The notes beneath the pieces are model-generated. The model did not search any database. It was given only the letters and a program-made list of their open reading frames with translations, and was not told the origin of the DNA. This document shows positions 1-8,867 of a stretch of DNA of 21,660 nt, one piece after another. This DNA is from Hypsibius dujardini (taxonomy: Eukaryota; Tardigrada; Eutardigrada; Parachela; Hypsibiidae), in contig LRSR01011853.1 of the NCBI GenBank assembly GCA_001579985.1, forward strand, positions 1 to 21,660, in the 5' to 3' direction. Both the position numbers and the translations under genes were made by a program. Position 1 is the first letter of the stretch; every line of letters begins with the position of its first letter.

Positions 1-35
<35 letters not shown>

Positions 36-56
36 GGCAGACAGACAGACAAACAA

Positions 57-93
<37 letters not shown>
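1..93. repeat. GACA tetranucleotide microsatellite at left edge
   Basis: Near-perfect tandem CAGA/GACA units with a few interruptions (CAGG, CAAA). The array is cut by the window edge, so its full length is unknown. The same motif recurs inside introns of the first and last genes. Confidence 0.97.
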
Positions 94-899
94 TCAAAAC
101 CACGCCCTTTGCACGCGCCTGACAAGGAGCGGTCTCGTCCCGCGGTCCCGAGTAGTACAAATGTATAACCGATCGTTGTGAGAGCTGGGTTTCGTACTAT
201 CTGCAGTAGCGAACCAATCGATAGACATCCTGAATTTTGAGTGCAGGAACAACCCGGTGACCGGTGAGTGATACCAAATTATTCCGGCGGTCTCCACTCT
301 CTCTACAAGGTAAAATCAATTATTTCGCTTGAACGGGGTTTGCCTCGCTTCGCCTCGCTCATCATCGATTCGCGTGTCTACGTACCGACGTACACTATAT
401 ATACACTTTCACGAAAACAAGGTACATAGCGCAGGTAATGGAGCAGACTTTAATTCGCGATCGATGATGATGGACTCGATCGCTCCCGTATAGGAAGCTC
501 GCCTCTGTGCATAGCCAGCCAAGCGCAGACCTCAACGCGCAGACCTCAACGCGCAGACCTCAACGCGCAGATCTCAACGCGCAGGCAGCCAAGTCAAGCG
601 ACCCACGCGCCAGGCTTCTCCCTTCCCCTCAAGCCTAGTTTCGATCGGAAGTTGCACACATCTCCATGCCTGGCGTAGTTTTGAGGAAAAATACCTTTTC
701 CGTGTTCAGCCTGCATATGTTGTCTTGGGCATGTACATATTTCGACGGTGTTAACATAAACAAGTGGCCTTTATTGTTGAGAAGTGCCGCCTTATAAGCA
801 GATTAACTGTTGTTTCGGTTATACGCGCGCGCGTCTCCGTGTTTTTCCCACGCGCTCGGTGAACCGTAACGACTCTCGTCGGCGACGGCCGCGGCGTCG
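94..899. other. Upstream region of the voltage-sensor gene
   Basis: No protein-coding segment that I can support. It contains a TATA-like stretch (TATATATAC near 395-403), a short 14-bp tandem repeat (523-583) and CpG-rich sequence close to 880-899. The promoter and any 5' UTR exon of the gene starting at 900 probably lie here, but I cannot fix a transcription start. Confidence 0.4.
523..583. repeat. 14-bp minisatellite, about 4 copies
   Basis: The unit GCGCAGACCTCAAC repeats at 523, 537, 551 and 565. The last copy has one substitution (GATCTC). It is followed by a partial unit. Confidence 0.9.
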
Positions 900-923
900 A
901 TGATGATGATGATGATGATGAAG
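900..923 (+). repeat. ATG trinucleotide run at the predicted start
   Basis: Seven consecutive in-frame ATG codons followed by AAG at the predicted translation start. Initiation at any of them gives the same protein apart from the number of leading methionines. Confidence 0.9.
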
Positions 924-2944
924 TCTTGCAACAATTTTGCTTGCAGATTCCGGAAATCGCTGACGCCGCACATCTACACGGCTTGTGCAACCCAGACCAC
1001 GGTCCTACTGGTGTTCTTTCAGGGAATATTTATTTTCCTACTACTTCTGCTCGATATCACAATACAAGGTACGCGCCAACCTATTGTCTGTGTGTCGCCA
1101 TTTGTGGTTGGCCGGGAGAAAAGAAACACAGACACGAACGGCAGGCCGATCAAAACAGACAGACAAAGCATGCGCGTGTTCGGAGACAAGAAACAGCAAG
1201 GTGGACAAACAGGGTAGACAGACAGACGACAGACAGACAGACAGACACCTATGTACAAGTCAGGCACGATCCACAGACAACTGGCGGGCGACAAGAAACA
1301 GCAAGGCGGACAGATAGGACAGACAGGGCAGACAGACAGACGACAGACAGACACCTATGTATAAGTCAGGCACGATCCACAGACAACTGATGGGGGACAA
1401 GAAACAGCAAGGCGAACAGACAGGGCAGACAGACAGATGACAGACAGACACCTATGTATAAGTCAGACACGATCCACAGACAACTGGCGGGCATCGTCAG
1501 TGCCTCAGAGACAGGGAAGTCAGACAGGCAGCTACCGAATCCAGAAAAAAAGCATGTGCAGTGTAACGGACAGACAAGATGTCTGTCCGTTACATCGCAC
1601 GGCAGACTAGAATCCGGAACAGTAATGCGACAGTGGAAACGTAACAATTATTTCACATAGGCATAAACAGATATGGTGAAATATAAGCTGGCAAAGATAC
1701 GTAGAGACAGACAAGAATAGAAGAACGACAGACACCAGACATCAACAGTGTCTGTGACAGATATTTGTGGCTAATTAGATACATGTTTAGGCGGGACAGG
1801 GACCAGCGATAAACAAAATAGCAGGCATGACAAAGACGACAAGTTTAACGAACGACAGACAGAAGAAATTCGCGGTGCGCTTAATGTCAGACAACAGTCA
1901 GGCAACAGTCAGGCAACAACAGGTACATAAGGCAGTACCGCACTTACGAAGCAAAATCGTTAGCAGATGTTATGAACATACAGTAGACCGGGATCGAATT
2001 CGGCAATTAGAATTTGCTTGTAATTGTTCAGATTCTTTCATCACGCTGGACTGCTGGAACTCTAGCACCAGAGGCGGTCTCATCAGTCATCAACAGGCTC
2101 TAGCATGGTCCAGCACAAGTAAGACCATGAACTTTATTAATCGGGAAAATATTATGGGGTAAAGTCCGTATTTCGGCTCACCCTCCACTCAGTCCGTAAA
2201 TCGGCTCACTCATTCATTTCCCTTTGATGGCAGCTGCTTGATTGCTTGATTTTTAGAACTGTCAAAGTATACTAAGATATAGCACAGTAAATCAAACAAT
2301 CAAGCACCTGCCACCAAAGAGAAATTCAAGACTGAGCCGATTTACGGACCAAGTAGAGGGTGAGCCGAAATAGAGACTTTGCCTCATACTTTTTGATTAT
2401 CAACAGCGCTCGACCTGCGCCGGCCGTTGCAAGTAACATCAACGATCCTCATCACGATATTCCTCTTGGAATCGCTGCTGCGGATCGCCGCGTCGGGCCG
2501 TCGGATCATTCATCATTACTGGGAGATGGTGGACGCCCTTATCGTACTAATCTGCTTTGCACTCAATATATCCGCCCTGGTCAACTTCACGATCGGAAAA
2601 CAAGTTGCTCAGTTCATTATCCTCTTCCGCCTATGGCGGACTCTGGAACTCTTTTCCGGGACGTCGTTCTCTTCCCAACCGGTTGACCAGTATTCATCCG
2701 ACCGCAACAACAATTCACATTTGTCAGCGTCGACGACGGTGATGTGTGACCCTTCCAATTATAGCGCCGAACAGAGTGTCGCTACATTAATGTTACGTAT
2801 CGAGGAGCTAGAACAACAGATTACTCGACTGCAGGTACTTGCATTAAAACCTACCGACAGAGATAAACAGGCAGACAGGCAGACAGGCAGACAGACAGAG
2901 AGACAGACACACACAGGCAGGCAGACAGGCAGACAGACAAACAA

Positions 2945-2991
<47 letters not shown>

Positions 2992-3578
2992 GGTAGGCAG
3001 GCAGGCAGGCAGACAGACAGACAGGTAGACAGGCAGGCAGACGGGCAGACAGACAGACAGACAGACAAATAAAGACAGTATTTGATTTGTAGGAAATTCC
3101 GCCGTGCCAGCGCTGCGTCAACCACAACTGGACGACGGACGACTTACTCAAACTGGCCTGCATGCAGCTGTCCCGTTCCGATTCTAGGCATCGAGAAGAC
3201 TGTCTGCGGTCCGCCAAATCGATGGAAGATCTCACACTAATGGCGCCCGAAAGCGGCTACAGTTCGACGCATCGCAAACTCCCAGGCGGCTATCCCGCCC
3301 TGATCTACCGCGTTTCCGATCGCTCACAGCAGCGACCCCAGCAGTCGGTCGTCGACGTGGAAGCCATCCTGCTCCAGTTGGCCGGCAGCGGCGGCGTGGA
3401 AGATGTCCGACCCTCGGAACTGTCCGAGATCAAACGCATTGCACAGATCGAATTCCGACCTGACGCGAAACTTAATGTAAGACCATCGCGCGCCGTGCCC
3501 ACACAGTCGTGAAGTAGAGCAGAGTGATTACAGACACTCGCACTTTTGTTGCAGGACATCCCGGTGACCAGTCTGTGA
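900..3578 (+). CDS. Hv1/TMEM266-type voltage-sensor domain protein
   Basis: Exons by splice signal and phase: 900-1068, 2407-2834, 3093-3476, 3555-3578; 334 aa. It resembles the voltage-gated proton channel Hv1 and the related TMEM266: S1 about residues 33-53, S2 66-85 (F75, E78, R82), S3 96-112 (D99), S4 124-139 with RLWR (131-134), then a short coiled coil at 182-199. Spacing of the key acidic, aromatic and arginine positions matches human Hv1 almost exactly; only the S3-S4 loop is one residue longer. Three Hv1 positions differ: Asp112 is Gln41, Asp185 is Asn110 and Arg211 is Glu137. The C-terminal region has a CxxC (204-207), no further membrane segment, and ends VTSL, a class I PDZ-ligand pattern. 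The start is the first ATG of a seven-ATG run, downstream of an in-frame stop at 867; an upstream coding exon is not excluded. Family placement is from remembered sequence; whether it conducts protons is unknown. Confidence 0.8.
1191..1495. repeat. ~105-bp minisatellite in intron 1, three copies
   Basis: Units begin with AAACAGCAAG at 1191, 1295 and 1402 (spacing 104 and 107). Each unit contains a short GACA tract and the segment CACCTATGTA followed by CACGATCCACAGACAACTG. Open frames through it are low-complexity (TDRQ-rich) and are not genes. Confidence 0.92.
1561..1595. other. Perfect 14-15 bp hairpin
   Basis: GTAACGGACAGACA at 1563-1576 is exactly complementary to 1580-1593 across a 3-nt loop; the T-A pair at 1562/1594 extends the stem. 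It sits in intron 1, downstream of the minisatellite. Confidence 0.85.
2153..2388. mobile_element. MITE with ~100-bp terminal inverted repeats
   Basis: The left end, TATGGGGTAAAGTC, and the reverse complement of the right end, TATGAGGCAAAGTC, begin arms that stay alignable for about 100 bp (TATTTCGGCTCACCCTC, then GTCCGTAAATCGGCTCA, then GCTTGATTG). Both ends carry TA, which fits a Tc1/mariner-type TA target duplication, although TA being palindromic makes this ambiguous. No coding capacity. It lies in intron 1 and ends 18 nt before the exon 2 boundary at 2407. Confidence 0.85.
2863..3067. repeat. GACA/CAGG microsatellite in intron 2
   Basis: About 200 bp of CAGA and CAGG tetranucleotides fill most of the 258-nt intron between exons ending at 2834 and starting at 3093. 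Translations are low-complexity and not genes. Confidence 0.96.
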
Positions 3579-3768
3579 TTCGTCGGTCGTCATGCCTGCA
3601 ACCTTTCCAATGGGAATTTCTCACCAGTATTTTCCTCCTCTTCTGCACCTCATATTTTCCCACAGTACTTACAGTTTTTGGGCCCTTTGGTCGCACCTGT
3701 TCAACTTCAAATGCCGCTCACGCACTACCTCGATCCATTGAACCCTTATTACTAGCGCATATGCCTCG
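3579..3768. other. 3' flank of the voltage-sensor gene
   Basis: Starts right after the predicted stop at 3576-3578. It is presumably 3' UTR. I see no AATAAA in this stretch and no further gene; the nearest AATAAA on this strand is at 4197-4202, beyond the palindromic repeats. Confidence 0.4.
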
Positions 3769-4154
3769 TACACACGTGGCAAAAACTTTGCGCTAACCGA
3801 GTTAAGTCATTATACTCGTTCGACGCAGGCTGTTGTACAGCCCCCTAGTCAAAGTGCTTAATTCGGTTAGCGCAGGGTTTTTGCCACGTGTGTATATGCC
3901 CACACGTAGCAAAAACTTTAAGCTAACCGAGTTAAGCCATTACGCTCGTTCGACGCAGGCTGTTGTACAGCCTCCGAGTCAAAGTGCCTAATTCGGTTAG
4001 CGTAGGGTTTTTGCCACGTGTGTATATGTCCACACGTGGCAAAAACTTTGCGCTAACCGAGTTAAGCCATTACACTCGTTTGACGCAGGCTGTTATACAG
4101 CCTCCGAGTCAAAGTGCCTAATTCGGTTAGCGCAGGATTTTTGCCACGTGTGTG
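3769..4154. repeat. Three tandem 130-bp palindromic elements
   Basis: Units 3771-3892, 3901-4022 and 4031-4152 are each 122 bp, separated by 8-bp spacers TATATGCC and TATATGTC. Each begins CACACGTGGCAAAAAC (copy 2 CACACGTAGC) and ends with the complement GTTTTTGCCACGTGTG. Inner arms carry GCGCTAACCGAGTTAAG facing CTTAATTCGGTTAGCGC, and the middle contains GGCTGT-TGT-ACAGCC or a close variant. Copy 1 is bounded by TA on both sides. They are non-coding and could each fold into a long hairpin. Related copies lie at 5037-5155, 16899-17019 and 17021-17141. Confidence 0.93.
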
Positions 4155-4720
4155 CCCCCTTTCCCACACTGTTTATCGAGTGTAATATGGTAGCGCAATA
4201 AAATGGATAGTCGGTGCCTAATTAGTTGCTTAGGTAAAGTTAAAAGCTGAGACGAACGAGAGACCCAGCGACAACTGTCAACGCACCACCGTACAGACCC
4301 ACCGTATCCTCCCGGTCTCAAGGGGCAGCTAAGCACCGCCCCCCGGTGCCACACATACAAGTGCGCACAGTTTAAAATTGAGGCGCGCACACACGCACAC
4401 ACGCACACATATGTTTAAAAATTGCTACAAAGTGCACGCACACATGCGCACAGGTTTAAATTGAAAAAGCAACCACGGGCGGAATGCACGCCCTAGGGCA
4501 TGAAACTGTCCCTTGAGATCGAGAGGATACGGTACCATCTGCCGGACTCTTATGCTGGGAGGGCGCCACGAGCGCACCGTCAAAGGAAAAAAGTTTGCGC
4601 TTGATGTTTGTATGCTTAATTAGTTCACGACAGTTCACAGATTTTTATACTCCCGTCGTCTGAACGGAACGGGACCCGCCGAGTTGGCCGCATAAAATCC
4701 GCTGCATCACTGCAAACAGC
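4153..4720. other. Intergenic stretch without a gene
   Basis: Contains an AATAAA at 4197-4202 and a short CA-rich tract (4382-4408). I see no coding segment or other recognisable element. Confidence 0.5.
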
Positions 4721-4834
4721 CACACACGTGGCCAGATTGCTTAATGCTGGCTCGAAGTTTGACCAGCCGCGTCTACCTCAGCGCAGTCACGATGTGGCTC
4801 TCACTTGTCCACCAAGCATTATGGCCACGTGTGT
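4721..4834. repeat. Palindromic element with CACGTG ends, different interior
   Basis: The left end CACACACGTGGCCAGATTGC and the right end GGCCACGTGTGTAA are inverted. Arms continue about 29 bp with mismatches (GCTTAATGCTGG facing CCACCAAGCATT). It shares the terminal CACACGTGGC with the tandem family but not the GCGCTAACCGAG inner arm. Confidence 0.75.
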
Positions 4835-5034
4835 AAGTCACTGTTATCAGCTGATTCTCTCTCATGCCCCATGGACAAACTTTCATTTATTTCCATCCCC
4901 GTGTCACATCCAGTGTAATCAGGCCATCTTTAAAACTTCAACTGTAATTTCTACGTACTCCTAACTTATATCAAACAATACTGAAATTATCTTTAGGAAG
5001 AAAACGATCAGTCGCTTTTTTCGCCCAGTTTGTG

Positions 5035-5157
5035 TACACACGTGGCAAAAACCTTGCGCTAACCGAGTTACGCCATTACACTCGATTGACGCTTGGTAAA
5101 ACAGCCCCGAGTTGAAGTGCTTGATTCGGTTAGCGCAATGTTTTTGCCACGTGTGTG
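5035..5157. repeat. Solo copy of the palindromic CACGTG element
   Basis: 119-bp copy (5037-5155) in the same orientation as the tandem copies: CACACGTGGC, TTGCGCTAACCGAGTTA, then GATTCGGTTAGCGCAA and GCCACGTGTG. It lies about 90 bp upstream of the HERC4 start codon. Confidence 0.9.
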
Positions 5158-5247
5158 TGATCAAAATTTTCCGTGACGATTCATCTTTTCTGAACCGCTT
5201 CCCCTTTTCCATCCGCAGCAGCTGCTGTTGTTCCGGTTGTTATTTCC

Positions 5248-7635
5248 ATGGAGGAACCTTCCCAAACGGCGCTGTACGCGTGGGGCAATTCACATGACGG
5301 CCAGCTGGGACTGGGCAGTTCGGAGGTGGAATTGTTCGGTGAACCGCAGATTGTCAATTTCCGCACCATCACCAGCAGTGATGGCGTCAGCGTGGTGCAG
5401 GTGGCCACCGGACGGCATCACACGCTCTTTGTCATGAGTGACGGGGCTCTGTGGTCCTGCGGCAACAATGACTTCGGCCGATTGGGACGCTCCAATGAGA
5501 GCGGAAGCTTCCGGAGACCAGGTAGGACAGGCTTTTCTCGTGTATATTGTAGAAATTGACTTGAATTTCAAGTTTGAGTGTCAAGTATTGAAGTTTGAGT
5601 GTCAAGTATTGAAGAAAAACGTTGGGTCAGTGGTTGAGAAGTTGGGCGAGCAGAGCGAGGAGACTCCGACCAGACGGAGGCAACTTCAGATTTTTGACAA
5701 GCACTCAATCAATGAATCGATTGATTGAAATACGAGCCAGGACGGTTACACCGCAATTCATCAATCAAGCGACAGTCTGCTAAGCCAAGTTCTGTCATAA
5801 AGCTTGGAAAATTCTTCATCAATTTTGCGTTTAGCATGTAAATGTGTTGCAAATTTTAAATTAAAAGCTACAAGTGCAGCGAATAATTGTAAAATTTAAA
5901 GCTGCAGGAAGTGTTGGAAGGAACTCAAAACCATGGAATTAAATCCATCCACCCATCAATCAATCAACCGTTCAATCAATCAATCGATCAATCAAGCGTT
6001 AAATCAATCAAGCGTTCAATCAATCGATCAATCAAGCGTTCAATCAACCAATCGATCAATCATGCGTTCAATCAATCAATCAATCAATCACTGGTGCTTA
6101 AAGCCTGACAGAATTCGTCAACTGGGTTTCAGGAAGGATAGCAGCACTGGAGAATCACAACGTCGTGGCAGCCGCAGTTGGCTCAGACCATTCTTTGGCG
6201 TTGAGCGACAGCGGACAGATCTTCACGTGGGGGAGGAACTCTGCCGGGCAGTGTGGACGGGAGAGTGACGAGGAAGGTCTGGCTGTACCGAAGTAAGTAG
6301 TCACGGTCATCCACCCTATCCTCTAATCCATCCACCCTTTACTAGCATAGTTGATGCATCAATACTTTGCAGATTGATCAAGCAACTGGCGCACGAAATC
6401 ATCCTCCAAATCGTCGCTGGGACAGACTTCAGTTTGGCGTTAAGCGATGGTAAAGAACCTGTTGCTAACTGTCAGATTTACCAAAACTATACGCCAGGGA
6501 TGTCTTCCATGTCTTTTCTAGTTGGAGACGTTTATTCATGGGGCGAGAATTCATTCGGTATGTACGGAGAGGGACCGACCGGCGCTAACTTACCAGAAAG
6601 CTCCCTTGAAAGTGTTTCTGCTTCAGGTCAACTGGCTTTAGGTAACGTGAGCAGGACGACCACCCCGACCTTGATCAAAGCCTTCACGGGACTCCCAATC
6701 AAAATGATCGCCGCGGGCGGCTCACATTCCGTCTTCCTCACGAAATCCGGCGGCGTCTTCTCGAGTGGGCGCAACGAATTCGGACAGCTCGGCCTGGGGG
6801 ACACCACTGACCGGATGCACGCGTTCCCCATCAAATCGCTCAAACAGCAGCGGGTCGTTTACGTTTGCTGTGGTCAGGAGCATTCAGTCGCTCTAACTTT
6901 GGAGGGTGGCGTCTTCACCTTCGGTGCATCCGGAACGGGACAGCTGGGCCACGGTCCCGGCCTTGCCAACCAACTCTCCCCGCGGAAGGTGTTCGAACTG
7001 ATGGGCAGTCCGGTGTCGCAAATCTGTGCCGGACGGTTTCACACCATCTGCTACGTTCGCACGACCGGGAAGCTCTACGGATTCGGTCTCGCTGCAAGCG
7101 GTCAACTGGGAATCGGTTTGCGCGCCAACTCACAGCACCCAGTGGTGGGCGCAACTTCCCTGCTTCAACCGGCGTCGGAAAACGGCGGCCGCGGACAGCA
7201 ATTGATTGAGTTATTTGCCGGAGGTGATCAGTCGTTTGCGGTCGTGTCCAAGACCTCGCGGCCTCTTCCACCTGTGGATTTTGCGACGGAACGTCCGGGC
7301 CGTCAGGTGCCAGCTCTTTTCACGTCCAAAGCGGAACACTTTGTGAAGCTCCTCTGTGATATTCAAGATGATGATTTTCTGCTGGACACGACGACGCATC
7401 ATGAACTGGAAGCCGTTTGTGGATCGCTGGCCTGTTGGAATGGGTCGTTTCTGGGACCGGGGGAAGATCATTTTTCCACGAGCCTGAAAACGAGCGGTGT
7501 CGACCTCACTCAAGCTTACGACTCGTTGCGAAGCCTTTCCGATGCTTGCAAGACTGTTAGTCAATGAGAACTTCATACCGTGACCTGTCTGTCTATCTGT
7601 CTGCCTGAAGGCCTACTTATCTGTCCGTCTGTCTA

Positions 7636-7676
<41 letters not shown>

Positions 7677-8836
7677 GCATGTTTGTCTGTCTGTGTACAT
7701 GTCTGCCTGCCTGCCTGCCTTTCCGTCCGTTGTTCTATTAACCTGTCTGTCTGTGCTCCCTTCGCTTCTCATTGTGATATGTCTCGCAAACCAGTTTTAC
7801 CTGGGCTGATCGTTATTATGTTCCCTGTTGCAGCGGACAAGGGAAAGTCTGACCGAGCAGATCCAATTCAAGCTCATTCCCAGTCTTCAACACACCCCCA
7901 TCGATATCGAGTGTCTGCGAGTCTACCTCTCTCTTCCGCTTTTCGGCATCTTCACCACGCCATTGGTAATAGAGACGATAATGGAGCAGGTCGTTCCGTT
8001 GGCCACCGCCATGAGAAGTCTGCAGAAGGAGCCGGAAAAAGTCCTCAAGTCCTGGTTCGCCGCGACGGATGCGAAAATCTTTGAGCACTTTGTGCAGGTA
8101 CGAATTCGGCTGACGAAGTGTCGAGCAATGGCATGATCCTGATGGGTTTTCATCTTCAGTTGTACAAAGACTCCCTGACCGGTATCCTGACGATGCCGAA
8201 AGTCGGAGAGTACATTCAGCAGAAAAAGTTCTGGCAAGGAACGCAGTCACTCCTGGATGCGTTAGCTCTCCTGTATGACGTGAACAATCGACTCCGCACT
8301 GCAGCAGCACAGTTGCCATACGAGATGTTTTATGTTCCGGAAATAACCGGCAAAGTCAACATCGCCATAGATTATCGGAACTGGTACAGCGCATCGGAAA
8401 ATGTCAGGGTAAGTATTTATTCCTCGACATTATTGCGAGATGCCTTTGATGACAACTTATCCATCCATTCTGTTTTACATTTTAGAAAGAAACCTTGTTC
8501 TTCTGCAATTACCCTTTTACGTTTGACCCTCAAGCCAAAACGATGCTGCTACAGGCTGATTCGACAATGCAAATGGAGGTTGGGAAATGCATACAAATTC
8601 AATCAGAATGTCTGTCTGTCTGCTGCCTGTCTGTCTGTCTGTCTGTCTGCCAGCCTGTCTGTCTGTCTGTCTGTCTGCCAGCCTGTCTGTCTGTCTGTCT
8701 GTCTGCTTGTCTAACTGCCTGCCTGCCTGCCTGCCTGCCTCTAACTGCCTGTGTGCCTGCCTGCCTGTGTGCCTGTCTGTATGTCTATCTGCCTGTCTGT
8801 CCGTCTGTCTACCTGTTCGTCTGTTTGTTTGTCTAA

Positions 8837-8867
<31 letters not shown>

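Noticed and set aside
926-1390. Long open frames on both strands through GACA and minisatellite sequence
   Set aside because: Tetranucleotide repeats have no stops in several frames; translations are TDRQ or CLSV low-complexity with no splice or family support.
1827-2162. 111-residue open frame in intron 1
   Set aside because: No recognisable domain; it lies between the minisatellite and a MITE and ends at the MITE border.
3769-4154. CRISPR-like array
   Set aside because: Units are 122-bp palindromes with nearly identical 8-bp spacers in a spliced eukaryotic genome, not short repeats with unique spacers.
6374-7567. A single long HERC4 exon
   Set aside because: Direct reading inserts non-homologous residues inside RCC1 blades; two canonical GT-AG introns remove them exactly.
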